The notes below the pieces were generated by a model. The model searched no databases, was not told the DNA's origin, and saw only the letters and a list, made by a program, of their open reading frames with translations. The translations under genes were made by a program, and so were the position numbers. Source: Streptomyces sp. NBC_00414 (lineage in GTDB: Bacteria; Actinomycetota; Actinomycetes; Streptomycetales; Streptomycetaceae). From it: a DNA stretch of 64,000 nucleotides. Shown in pieces: positions 1-13,200 of the stretch (position 1 is its first letter; every line of letters starts with the position of its first letter). Location: NCBI RefSeq assembly GCF_036038375.1, contig NZ_CP107935.1:1860001-1924000 (forward strand), given 5' to 3'.

Positions 1-1280
1 CACGAAGTCGAAGGAGAGGTCGAACTTGGCGCCGGTCGCGCCGACTTCCTCCCGTCGGGCGTCGAGGCCGCCGAGGACGTCGCCGCCACCGCCCGCGGCC
101 AGGTACACGACCATGACCTGGAACAGCGGGTGCCGGGACAGCGAGCGGGCGGGGCTGAGCACGTCCACCACCCGCTCGAACGGCACGTCCTGGTGGTCGA
201 AGGCGGCCAGGTCGGTCTCCCGTACCCGGGCGAGCAGTTCGCGGAAGGCCGGGTCGCCGGAGGTGTCGGTGCGCAGGACGAGGGTGTTGAGGAAGAACCC
301 GACCAGGTCCTCCAGCACCTCTTCGGTGCGCCCGGCGATCGGGCTGCCGAGCGGGATGTCCGTACCGGCGCCCAGCCTGGTCAGCAGGGCCGCCACCGCC
401 GCCTGGACGATCATGAACATGCTGACGTTGCCGGAGCGGGCCAGCTCGCGCAGTCCCGCCGTCAGCTCCGGGTCCAGGGGCATGTCGACCACGCCACCGC
501 GGTAGCTTGCCTCCAGCGGACGCGGCCGGTCGACGGGCAGCCCCAATTCCTCGGGGAGCCCGTCCAACGCCTGCTTCCAGAAGCCGAGTTGGCGGAAGGC
601 CAGGCTCCGCGGGTCCTTCTCGTCGCCGAGCACGGCACGCTGCCACAGGCTGTAGTCGGCGTACTGGACGGGCAGCGGTGCCCGCTCGGGCGTCCGGCCC
701 GCCGCGCGTGCCTCGTAGGCGGCGGCCAGGTCGCGGGTGAGCGGCCGGTCCGACCACTCGTCGCCCGCGATGTGGTGGAGCAGGAGCAGCAGGACGTGCT
801 CGTCCTCGGCGGTGCGGAAGAGGTGCACGCGCAGGGGCGCTTCCCGGTCCAGCTCGAAGCCGTACCCGGTGGCCTCGGCCAGCCGCTCGGACAGCTCGTC
901 CTCGTCGGTCACGGCGGCGGTCCGCACGGCGACTTCGGCCCGAGCGGGGTCCAGGATCAGCTGGTACGCCCGCCCGTCCTCCTCGGGGAAGACGGTGCGC
1001 AGCGGCTCGTGGCGGGCGACCAGGTCGTCGACCGCGAGCTGCAGCGCGTCGGCGTCGAGCGCCCCGGTGAGCCGCCAGACGAGCGGGATGTTGTACGTGG
1101 GACTGGGGCCCTCCACCCGGTACAGGACCCACAGCCGCTGCTGGGCGAAGGACAGCGGCAGCCGTTCCGGCCGGTCCGCAGGGGCGAGGACTGGCAGGTC
1201 GGCGCGGGTCCCGTCGGTCGCCCCGTCGCGCAGTGCCTCGGCGAGGCGGGCGGGCGTCGGGGCCTCGAAGACCGTGCGCA
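1..1280 (-). other. NRPS module 5, condensation domain only (cut by window edge)
   Basis: After T4 an L-type condensation domain follows ([11 protein letters not shown] near 1160, HHIAGDEWS near 770) and is almost complete when the window ends. At least one further amino acid is therefore added outside the window. By analogy with related trihydroxamates a final hydroxyornithine is the obvious guess, but it cannot be seen. Confidence 0.85.
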
Positions 1281-4200
1281 GCGATGCCTCGGCGCCGAGC
1301 ACCGACCGGACGCGGCCGGCCAGCCGCATGGCCACGAGGGAGTGGCCGCCGAGGGCGAAGAAGTCGTCGTGGACACCGACCCGTTCCAGGCCGAGGACGT
1401 CGGCGAACAGACCGCAGAGGATCTCCTCGCGCGGGGTGCGCGGCAGGGTCTCGGTGGTGCCGGCGGCGAAGTCGGGGGCGGGCAGCGCGCCGCGGTCGAG
1501 CTTGCCGTTGGGGGTCAGCGGCAGGACGTCGAGGGCCACGAAGGCCGCGGGGACCATGTGCTCGGGCAGTTCGGCGGCGGTGTGACGGCGCAGAGCCGAA
1601 GTGACGTCAGGGTCCGTGACGCTTCCCGCGGCCGGGACGACGTACGCCACGAGCCTCTGGTCGTACGGGACGACGACGGCCCGGGCCACGGTGTCGTGCC
1701 GTTCGAGGACGGTCTCGATCTCGCCGAGTTCGATCCGGAAGCCGCGGATCTTGACCTGGTCGTCGGTGCGGCCCAGGTATTCGACCGTGCCGTCGGACGT
1801 CCAGCGGGCGAGGTCGCCCGTGCGGTACATGCGCTCGCCGGGTCCGCCGTACGGATCGGCGACGAACCGCTCTGCGGTGAGTCCAGCGCGGTCGAGATAG
1901 CCGCGGGCCAGCTGGGCACCGGCGAGGTACAGCTCCCCCGCGACGCCCGGCGGCACCGGGCGCAGCGCGGCGTCCAGGACGTACACGCGGGTGTTCCACA
2001 CCGGCCGCCCGATGGGTACGGACGTGGCGCCGGGTCGCACCTGGGTCGCGGTGACGTCGACGGAGGCCTCGGTCGGTCCGTACAGGTTGTGCAGTTCGAC
2101 CTCGCCGAGTGTCCGGTGGAAGCGGTCCGCGAGCGGGGCGGGCAGTGCCTCGCCGCTGCACATCACCTTGCTCAGGCCCGTGCACCCTGCGGCCGACGGT
2201 TCCTCCAGGAACAGCTGGAGCATCGAGGGCACGAAGTGCGCGACGGTGACGTCCTGCCGTTGGATGAGCTCGGCGAGATAGCGGGGGTCCTTGTGTCCGT
2301 CGGGCCTGGCGACCACCAGGGCCGCCCCGGTGATCAGCGGCCAGAAGAACTCCCACACCGAGACGTCGAAGCTGGACGGGGTCTTCTGCAGCACCCGGTC
2401 CGCACCGGTCAGTCCGTACGCGTCCTGCATCCACAGCAGGCGGTTGACGATGCCCGACTGCGGTACGACCACACCCTTCGGACGCCCCGTGGAACCGGAG
2501 GTGTAGATGACGTAGGCGGGGCTCGACGGGTCGTACGTGTCGGGGAGCGCGCCCTCAGCGCCCTCGGCCCCTTCGGCCCCCTCGGGCAGGTGATCGCGGA
2601 TCACGCACACCGGGCGGGTGTCCTCCAGCATGAACGCGAGGCGCTCCTGCGGGTAGTCGGAGTCCAGCGGCAGATACGCTCCGCCCGCGCGGTGCACCGC
2701 GAGCAGGGCGATGACGAGGTCGGCCGAGCGCGGGAGCGCCACGGCCACCGTGCGCTCCGGCCCCACGCCCATACCGGCCAGCACGCGTGCGGTGTGCTCG
2801 ACGCGCGCGTCCAACTCGGCGTACGTCAGGCGCTGTTCGCCGAAGACGAGTGCGAGCGCGTCGGGTGTGCGGTCCGCCTGGGCGCGGAACAGCTCCGGGA
2901 GGGTGGTCGAGGCGGTCTCGTGGGCCGTGTCGTTCCACTGCCCGAGGACGAGCGCCCGCTCGGCCGGCGCCAGCACCTCCACGTCGCGCACCGGCAGGTC
3001 CGGTGTGCCGGCGACCTGTTCCAGCAGCCGGACCAGGCGTCCGGCAAGGCGGTCCGCCGTCGCCTCGTCGCACAGGTCGGCCGCGTAGTCGAGCAGCAGT
3101 ACCAGGTGGTCCGGCTCGTCCACGAAGGTGAAGTGGAGGTCGAACTTGGCCCTGCCGGTGTCCATCTCGGACCACTCGGTGGACAGGCCCAGCAGGTCGG
3201 GGTCGCCGTCGGGGCGGTAGTGGTAGCCCAGCATCACCTGGAACAGCGGGTTGCGGCCCGCCACACGCGGCGGGTTGACGGCTTCCACGACCCGGTCGAA
3301 GGGCAGGTCCTGGTGCTCGAAGGCGGCGAGCGCCGACTCACGTACCCGACCGATCAGTTGACGGTACGTCAGGTCGTCGCCGGACAGATCGGTACGCAGG
3401 ACCAGTGTGTTGACGAAGAAGCCGACCAGGTCGTCGAGGCCGCTGTCCGTGCGGCCCGCGATGGGCGCGCCGAGCGGGATGTCGTCGCCCGCGCCCAGCC
3501 GGTGCAGCAGGGTCGCCGTGGCCGCCTGGAGGAGCATGAACATGCTGGTGCCGGTCTCGCCGGACAGTTCGCGCAGGCTCCGGCCGACCTGGGCGGGCAC
3601 TTCGAGACGGACCTTGCCGCCAAGTCCCGTCGGCTCGGCGGGCCGCGGCCGGTCCAGGGGCAGCGTCAGCTCCTCCGGGAGCCCGTTCAGGGTCCGCGTC
3701 CAGTGGGCGAGCTGTTCGTCGCCGACCTGGTCGAGCAGCTGTTCCTGCCACAGTGTGTAGTCGGCGTACTGCACCGGCAGCGGTGCCCAGCCGGGCTCCT
3801 CGCCCGCTGCCCGGGCCGCGTACGCGGTGTTCAGGTCGGCCAGGAACGGCCGGTCGGACCATTCGTCGGTGGTGATGTGGTGCAGCACGACGGCGACCAC
3901 GTGATCGGCCGGAGCGATCCGCAACACCTCGCACCGCAGCGGGAGTTCGTGTGCCAGGTCGAAGGGGCGGCGCTGCGCCGACTCGATCAGACCGTCCAGC
4001 GCCTCCTCGGCGCAGTCCGTCACGGTGAACTCGGGCACGGCCTCGGCGGCCGGGACGATGACCTGGTACGGCTCTCCGTCGTGCTCGTGGAACACCGTGC
4101 GCAGCGCCTCGTGCCGCCCCGCCACATCGCTCAGGGCGGCCCGCAGCGCGTCGACATCGAGTTCCCCGCGCAGCCGGAAGACCAGCGGGAAGTTGTACGC

Positions 4201-7200
4201 GACACCGCTGCCGGTGATCCGTTCGACCAGCCACAGCCGCCGCTGGGCGGGGGAGAGCGGGATGCGGTCGGGGCGTTCGGCGGGGGCGACGGCCGGGCGG
4301 GCGGGGCGCCCCGTGTCGGCCCGCGCGGCGAGCAGTTCCGGCGTCGGCGCCTCGAAGAGGTCACGGATCGCCAGTTCGGCGCCCAGCTCGGTGCGGGCCC
4401 GGCTGATCAGCCGGGTGGCCAGCAGGGAGTGGCCGCCCAGGTCGAAGAAGCCGTCCTCCGCGCCGACTTCGGGCAGGCCCAGCACCTCGGCGAAGAGCCG
4501 GCAGAGCACCTCTTCCTGCGGGGTGCGCGGCCCGCGTCCCGTCCCCAGGGCGATGACCGGCTCGGCGTCGGGCAGGGCGCGTACGTCCAGCTTGCCGTTG
4601 TCGTTCATGGGCAGCCGGTCGAGGGTCACGAACGCGGCCGGGACCATGTACTCGGGCAGTTGCTGCTTGAGGTCGTCGCGCAGCCGCCTGACCAGGCTGT
4701 TGGCGCCGCGGGCCGCGGTGGGTTCGTTGGCGTAGGGGGCCTCGCCGCCGCCGGGGAGGTAGAGCCCGGCGGTGCGCCCGGGGCCCTCGCCCGTTCCCAT
4801 GCCGGTGCCGGCGCCGTCATGGGCGCCTTCGGCGTGTGCGGCTACGAACACGGCGTCGTACGTGCCCGGCCCGCGCGACCAGGTCGTCAGGACGCGGCGG
4901 CCGAGGCGGGCGCCGAGGTCGTGCAGCGTCTCGGGGTCCACTCCCCCGGCGGCACCGAGGCGGGCGTCGGGAATGCCGGTGAACCGTAGCGGGGTGACCG
5001 CGCGGACGAGGTCCGTCAGGTCGAGGTCGTCGGTGAAGCCGACCGACGGCACGCGCTCCAGTGCGAGGTCGGCCTCACCTGCGTACAGGACGGCGTCGTA
5101 GCGGTGGCGGGTCAGTTCGTTGTGGTGACGGGCGCGCTTGGTGCGCAGGTCGACGCGGTGGCCGAGGGTGGTGAAGTAGTCGGGGTCGACGAGGAGTTCC
5201 TTCTCCAGGCGCAGCCCGCGTTCGACGGCCCGGTCGAGGCCCTCTCCCGTGACTCCCCTGGCCCGCTGGATCTCCGTCTGGAAGGTCCGGGCGAGGCGCA
5301 GGTTGCGTACGTCGCCGACGAACAGCGCGCCGCCCGGCGCCAGCAGCCGCATCGCTCCGTCGATCACCGACGTCAGGTAGTCGATGCTCGGGAAGTACTG
5401 GATGACGGAGTTGATGACGACGGTGTCGAAGTAGCCGTCGTCGGGCAGGCCGGTCAGGTCGTCGGCGGGCTGGGCGCGCAGCGTGACCCGCGCGGCCAAC
5501 TCCGGGTCCCGGCGCAGCTCTTCGCCGATCTTGCGGATGACGGGGGCGGCGAAGTCGGTCGCCCAGTAGGCCTCCGCCTCCGGTGCGAGCCTGGACAGCA
5601 GCAGACCGGAGCCGACGCCGATCTCCAGGATGCGGCGCGGCCTCAGCGAGCGGATCCGCGCGACGGTGGCCTCGCGCCACTCCCGCATCTCCTCGAAGGG
5701 AATGGGCTGCCCGTCGTACGAGGAGTCCCAGCCCGCGTAGTCCTCGGTGAAGACGGCGGTGCTGATCTCCTCGTACTCGTCGGAGTAGATCTCCTGCCAC
5801 TCGCCGACCTGTTCGCGTTCGGCGCCGTCGCGGTCGTCGCCGGTGAGCGGGGCCGGGACGACGTACCCGACGAGCCGTTCGTCACGGACGACCACGGCGG
5901 CGTGCGCGACCTGGGGGTGCCGGGAGAGCGCGGCCTCGATCTCGCCCAGTTCCACGCGGTAGCCGCGGATCTTGACCTGGTCGTCGGTGCGGCCGAGGAA
6001 GTCGAGGTTCCCGTCCGGGTTGCGGCGTACGAGGTCTCCGGTGCGGTACATGCGCTCGCCGGGTTCGCCGAAGGGGTCGGCGACGAACCGCTCGGCGGTC
6101 AGGCCGGGCCGCTCCAGATAGCCGCGGGCCAGGCCGATGCCCGCGATGTACAGCTCGCCGGGCACGCCCTCGGGGACCGGCCGCAGCCAGGCGTCCAGGA
6201 TGTGGGCGCGGGTTCCGCGGATCGGACGGCCGACGGTCGGGGTGGCGCTGTCGAGGGTGCCCCCGCCGAGGGTGTTGATGGTGTACTCGGTCGGCCCGTA
6301 GAGGTTGTAGCCGTACGTGCCCTCGGTGTCGCGGAGCCGGTTCCACACGGTCTCGGAGACGGCCTCGCCGCCGAGCAGCACGAGCGGCGGCCGATGGCCC
6401 TCCAACAGGCCCTGCTCGATGAGGAGGTGGGCGTAGGTGGGCGTCACGTTGATGACGTCGACGCGATGGGTCTCGCAGTACGCGACCAGGGCCTCGGCGT
6501 CGCGCCGCAGCTCCTCGTCGCAGATGTGCACCTCATGCCCCTCGACGAGCCACAGCAGCTCCTCCCAGGACATGTCGAAGGCGAACGACACGGTGTGCGC
6601 GATGCGCAGGGCGCGCCCGCCCGCCGAGGCGATGGCCGGTTCGAAGATCTCGCGCTGGTGGTTGAGCTGCATGTTGGTCAGGCCGCGGTAGGGCGTGACG
6701 ACACCCTTGGGCCGGCCGGTGGACCCGGACGTGTAGATGACGTACGCCGGGTGCTCCAGGCTGAAGACCTGCCGCTCCAAGTCGGCCGGGAACGCGGCTA
6801 GTTCGGCGACGACCGCCGGGTCGTCCAGCAGGGCGCGGGGGGTGTCGGCCGCCGCCAGCCTCGCGGAGACGGCCTCGTTGGAGAGGAGCAGGGTGGGCCG
6901 GGCGTCCTGGAGCATCGCCACGAGCCGGTCGTCCGGATAGTCCAGCTCCAGGGGCAGGTACGCGGCGCCCGTGCGCAGCACCGCGAAGAGCGCGACGACC
7001 ATGTCGAGGGAGCGGGGCAGTCCGAGCGCGACGACCCGTTCGGGCGCGGCGCCCCGGGCGAGCAGCAGGCGGGCCATGCGGTTGATGCGGGCGTCGAGTT
7101 CGGCGTACGTGAGGGTCTGGTCGCCGAAGACGAGTGCGGTGGTGTCGGGTGTGGCCAGGGCCTGGGCCGCCAGTAGGTCGGCGATGGTGTCCTCGGGGTC

Positions 7201-10200
7201 GGGCACCCGGCCCGCGGCCCTCTCGCGCTCCAATTGCAGCTGTTCGGCGGGGAGTTGCGCGTCAAGTCGTCCGACCGGGGCGTCGAGGTCATGGGTGAGC
7301 CGTGCCAGGAGCAGGGTGAACCGGTCGAGCAGTTCCTGGGCCTCGGGGCGTGCGATGACGTCGGCCCGGTGGGTCAGGGTGACCTGGATGGAGCGTCCCG
7401 GGGTGACGACGAGGTTGACGGGATAGTGCGTCGCGTCGACGTTGGCGACGGCGGTGGCCCCGTGCCTCTCGGTCAGCTCGGCGAGCCGCTCCTCGGTGTC
7501 GCTGTTGCGCAGCACGAAGAGCGTGTCGAACAGCCGCCGGTGTCCGGTCTCGGCCTGCAGCACGCCGAGGCCCAGGTACTCGTACGGCATGACGGCCAGC
7601 CGTTCGTCCTGGACGCGGCGCAGCAGTGCGAGCACGGGCTCGGCCGGGTCGTAGGCGATGCGCGCCGGGACGGTGTTGAGGAACATGCCGATGACGTTCT
7701 CGATCTCCGGCACCTCGCTCGGCCGGCCCGCGACGGTGGTGCCGAAGACGACGTCGGTACGGCCGGTCGCGCTCGCCAGGGTCAGGCCCCAGGCGGCGTT
7801 GAGGACCGTGTTGAGGGTCAGTCCGTGGCGGCGGCCGATGTCGCGCAGCCGTGTCCCCACCTCGTCCGGCACGAAGGCGTCGAGGCTCTCCGGGATGTCC
7901 GGCTCCAGGCCCTGGTCGGCGGCGGCGAGCAGGGTGGGCTCGTCGAGTCCGGCGAGGGCGGTGCGCCAGGCGGCGGTGGCGACGTCCGTGTCCTGGACCT
8001 CCAGCCAGGTCAGGTAGTCGCGGTACGAGCCGGGCGCCACCAGAGCGCTCGCGTCGCCGCCGGACTCGTACAGGGCGAAGAGCTGGTCGAGGAAGAGCCA
8101 GGCGGACCAGCCGTCCCACAGAAGCAGGTGGCGGCCGACGACGAGGCGGTCGCCGCGCTCCTCGCCGAGCCGGACGACCAGGATGCGGAAGAGCAGCGGC
8201 CGGGTGAGGTCGAAGCGGCGGGACCGCTCGGCGTCCGTCAACTCCCGCAGTCTGACGTCCTGTTCCTCAGTGGGCAGTCCGGAGAGGTCGACCTCTTCGA
8301 GGGGGATCTCGGGGTCGCGGACGATGAACTGCACCGGCTGGCGCAGCCCCTCGCTGGTGAACCCGGCGCGCAGGCTGGGAGTGCGGTCCAGCAGCACCCG
8401 TACGGCGGTGCGGAGCCGGTCCGTGTCGAGCGGGACGGCGATGTCGAACGACTCGTGGACGGTGTAGACGTCCAGGGTGCCGGCGTCGTACGTGGAGTGG
8501 AAGAACAGACCCTCTTGGAGCGGGGCGAGGGGCCAGATGTCGTCCACCGGGCCCGGGCTGAGGCGGTGGACGCGCTCGGTCTCCTCCGCGGTGAGGGCGA
8601 AGTCGGAGTGCGGGGCGCGCGCCTCGGTGACCGGGGTGGACGCGGCGGCCAGGGCCGCGGGTGTGCGGTGCTCGAAGACGTCGCGGGGGTTCAGGTCGAG
8701 GCCGGCCCGGCGGGCGCGGCTGGAGACGCCGATCGAGGTGATGCTGTCGCCGCCGAGCATGAAGAAGTCGTCGTCGATGCCGACCTCGTCGAGCTTCAGC
8801 ACGGCCGCGAAGATCCCGGTGAGGGCGGCCTCCCGCTCGTCCCGTGGTGCGCGCACCTCGGCCCGTACCGCCTGTGGGGCGGGCAGCGCGGCCCGGTCGA
8901 GCTTGCCGCTGGGGGTGAGCGGGAGCGCGTCGAGGACGACGTAGGCGCCGGGCACCACGGCAGCGGGCAGGGACTCGGCGAGCGCGGCCTGGAGTTCGGC
9001 CGGCTCGGGGTGGGCGTCGCGGGCGGGGACGACGTAGGCGACCAGCGCGCCGCCCGTGACGGTGACGGCGGCCTGGGCGACGGACGTCTGCCGGGCCAAC
9101 GCGGCCTCGATCTCGCCCAGTTCGACGCGGTTGCCGCGGATCTTGACCTGCCGGTCGGTGCGGCCCAGGTACTCGACGACTCCGTCGGCGCGACGGCGTA
9201 CGAGGTCACCCGTGCGGTACATGCGGTCGCCGGGCCCGCCGTACGGGTCGGCGACGAAGCGCTCGGCGGTCAGGCCCGGCCGCGCGTGATAGCCGCGGGC
9301 CAGCTGGACGCCGGTCAGGTACAGCTCGCCGGGCACTCCCTCGGGGACCGGGCGCAGGCAGGAGTCCAGGACACGCAGGTCCGTGTTCCACACCGGCCTG
9401 CCGATGGGCACGGTGGTGCCGGGCGTTCCGTCGTACCGGTGGTGGGTGACGTCGACGGCTGCCTCGGTGGGGCCGTACAGGTTGTGCAGGGGCACGCCGG
9501 TGAGGTCCCGCCAGCGGGCCGACGCCGCGCCGGGCAGGGCCTCGCCGCTGCTGAAGACGCGCCGCAGGGAAACGGCCCACGCGGGGTCGGCGGTGATCTC
9601 CTCCGACTGCAGGAAGGCTTCGAGCATCGACGGTACGAAGTGCAGGGTGGTGACGCCCTGTTCGCGGATCAGTTCGGCGAGGTAGGCGGGGTCGCGGTGT
9701 CCGTCCGGGCGGGCGAGCACGACCGTGGCGCCCTCGCACAGCGCCCAGAAGAACTCCCAGACGCTGACGTCGAAGCTGGCCGGGGTCTTCTGCAGCACCC
9801 GGTCGTCGGCGGTCAGTCCGTACTCGCCCTGCATCCAGGCCAGCCGGTTGACGATGGAGCGGTGGGTGACGACGACACCCTTGGGGAGGCCGGTGGAACC
9901 GGAGGTGTAGATCAGGTAGGCGGGGTCGTCGGGGTCTGCCGCGACGGGGTCGGCAACGGGGGTACGGGTGGGCTCGGGATGCTCGTAGCCCTCGCCGAGC
10001 GAGCCGTCGGCGGCGACGACGACGTCGGCGTCCACCAGCAGGTGGGTGAGGCCCGGGACCTCGGGCAGGCGGTGGGCGGTGTCCGCGGTCGTGACGACCG
10101 TCGTCGCCCCGGAGTCGGTGAGCATGTGGGTCACCCGGTCGGCCGGGTAGTCCACGTCGACCGGGAGGTAGGCGGCCCCGGACTTGAGCACACCGAGCAG

Positions 10201-13200
10201 GGCGACCATGAGGGCGGCGGAGCGCGGTACGGCGACCGCGACGATCGTGCCGGGCCCGGCACCTCCCGAGCGGGTGCGGATCCCGCGCGCCAGCTCCGCG
10301 GCGCGGGCGTCTAGTTCCTCGTAGGTGAGGGTCTCGTCCTCGTACACCACCGCCGTGGCACGCGGGGTGCGGGCGGCCTGCGCCTCGAAGGCGGCGGCAA
10401 GGGTGGTCGCGGGCACCCGGCGGCGGTCACCGGCCGGGTGGGCGTGGGACAGCTCCGCCGCCGAGAGCAGTTCCAGGGCGGCGACCGGCTGCCCGGGGTC
10501 CGCGGCCAGGGCGTGCAGGATCCGGGTGAGGCGGTCGGCGATGCCACGCACGGCCTGGGCGTCGAGCCGCTGGGCGTGGTGCTTCAGCCGCAGGTCGAGA
10601 CGGCGGCCCGGCTTCACGATCAGGGCGAGCGGGTAGTGGACGGCGTCATGGAACTCGTGACCCGTGACCCGGACGCGGCCGGAGGGGTCGGCGAGGCCGG
10701 TGGCGGCCGGGTAGTTCTCGAAGACGACCAGGGTGTCGAAGAGTTCGCCGCCGCCCGCGAGTCCGGCGGCCCGCTGGATCTCGGCGAGACCGAGATGCTG
10801 GTGGTCCAGCAGAGCGGCCTGCTCGTCCTGGAGCCGTCCGAGGAGACCGGCGAGGGTGTCCGACGGCTCCCAACGAAAGCGCGTGGGCAGGGTGTTGATG
10901 AACAGGCCGACCATGGACTCGATGCCCTCGACCTCGGCGTCCCGGCCGGAGACGGTGGTGCCGAACACCACGTCCTGGCGGGCGGTCAGCCGTCCGATCA
11001 GCAGGCCCCAGGCGCCCTGGACGACCGTCCCCAGCGTCACGCCGAGCTCGCGGGCGCGGGCCGACAGCCGGGCGGTGACCTGCTCGGACAGCTCGACGCG
11101 GATCTGCGCGGGCGTGATCGGGGCGCCGTCGGCGGGTGTCTCGACGAGGCGGGTGGGCTCCTCGATCCCGGCGAGCGCGTCACGCCAGGTCGCGCGGGCC
11201 GCGTCACGGTCGGCCGCTGCCAGGCCGCGCAGGTACGAGCGGTACGGGGCGACCTCGGGCAGCGGGGCCGGGTTCTCGCCGTAGGAGGCCAGCAGCTCGC
11301 GGTGCAGGACCGGCAGGGACCAGCCGTCGGCGACGCTGTGGTGGAACGTCAGCAGCAGGCGGGCGCGGTCGTCGCTGAGCCTGATGAACGCGCACCGCAG
11401 CAGGGGCGGACGGGCGAGGTCGAAGCGGCGGGCGCGCTCCTCGGCGGCGACCGCCTCGGCGACCGGCCGCAGACCGTTCTCGGAGGCCCGGCCGTCGTCC
11501 GCCGACAGGTCCACCTCACGCCAGGGCAGTTCGAGCCCTTCGGCGATGATCTGCACGGGGCGCCCGTCGGGGAGCGGGCGGAAGCAGGCCCGCAGCGGGG
11601 CGTGCCGGTCGAGGACGCGCTGGGCGGCCCGGCGCAGGGCTTCGGCGTCGACCGGCCCGGACAGTTCGAGGGCCTGCTGGACCACGTAGGCGTCGCGGTC
11701 GGCGCCGTCGACGAGGGCGTGGAAGTAGAAGCCCTCCTGGAGGGGGCTCAACGGCAGCAGTTCCTGCACGGTGACCGGGTGGTCGCCCTGGATCTCGGCG
11801 AGTTCGGCCTCGGTGAGCAGGACGAGCGGGGTCTGCTCGGCGGAGATCCCCGCGCCGGTCCCAGCGTCGCTCCCCGTACCGGTTCCCGTGTCGGTGCGCA
11901 CACCGGCGGCCTCGGCGAGGGCCGCCACCGTGCGATGCCGGAAGACATCGCGGGAGCTGAGCCTGAGCCCGGCCCTGCGGGCGTGGATGAGCAGCTGGAT
12001 GGCGGTGATGCTGTCGCCGCCCAGGGCGAAGAAGTCGTCGTCGATGGTCGCCGACCGCAGGCCGAGCACCTCGGCGTAGGCCGCGCACAGCACTTCCTCG
12101 CGGGCGTCGCGCGGCGCGCGGCCGGAGCTGAGGGCCCCGTAGTCGGGTACAGGGAGCGCGGCGCCGTCGAGCTTGCCGCTGGGGGTGACCGGGAGGTGGC
12201 CCAGGGGGACGACGGCGGACGGGACCATGTACTCCGGGAGCTGCTCTGCCGCGTACGAACGCAGCGCCTTCATCAAGGAGTTCACGTCACGGAAGGGCGC
12301 GGGGCGGTTGGCGTGCGGGACGGCTCCGGACGGGCGGTAGAGCGGGACCGCCGCGTCCGGCCCGGAGCCGGCGGGGCCGAAGACCACGTCGAGGCTGCCG
12401 TCGTCGGCGACCCCGTTCCAGGTGACGGCGGCCCGCAGGCCGTGCCGGGCAGCGAGGGCGTGCAGGTCCTCCGGGTCCGGCGCGTCGGCGGGGGACGTGG
12501 TGCGGCTGCTGTCGTCGAGCGCGGACAGGGCGGCCAGGTCCTCGGCGAGACGGGCATTGGGCAGACCGGTGACCCGGAGCGGGGCCGGACGCCCGGCGGA
12601 CGTCACGCCACGCGTGGTGAGCAAGGCGTCGAGGGCGTCCAGGCCTCGTGGGCCGTCCGCCAGGACCCGGGGGCCGTCCGCGGGGCCGTGCCCGGGGCTG
12701 TCCGCGGCAGGGTGCGCGGGGGTGCGCGGGACGCCCAGGTCCGCCCATGCGATCTCGTCGCCGACGACCGACGTCGAACCGGCCGACGTCGAACCGATCG
12801 TCGGCGGGCCGGCCGGCGGCGTCGGCTCACCGGCCGTTGCCGTGTCCTCGGTGCGCTTGCGCAGCACCGCGTCGTAGCGGTACCGGGTCAGCTCGTTGTG
12901 ATGGCCGCCCCGCTTGACCCGGATGTCGACGTCGAAGCCGTCGAGGGACGCGAAGTAGTCGGGGTCGAGGAGCAGTTCGCCCTCCCAGGCGACCGACCGT
13001 TCCACGGCTGCCCGCAGTGTCTGCTTGTCCTCGGGGTCGGCCGCGCGGCGCGTCTCCACGGCGGCCCGAAGGCAGTGCAGCAGACGGGCGTTGCGCACGT
13101 CGCCGACGAACAGCCGTCCCCCCGGGGCCAGTAGCTCGGCGGCGGTGCCGATGACATCGGTGAGGTAGTCGGCGCCGGGGAAGTACTGGGCGACGGAGTT

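Noticed and set aside
8640..12000. Epimerisation domains in modules 1 and 2
   Set aside because: Suggested by the GGDS carriers, but spacing allows only one condensation-fold domain after each carrier, and both lead directly into the next A domain.
130..13134. Very long plus-strand open frames (130-4989, 7234-10314, 10438-13134)
   Set aside because: They are antisense to the NRPS, show the Gly/Arg/Val/Gln-rich composition of GC-skewed shadows and contain no recognisable domain; the minus strand carries continuous NRPS motifs.
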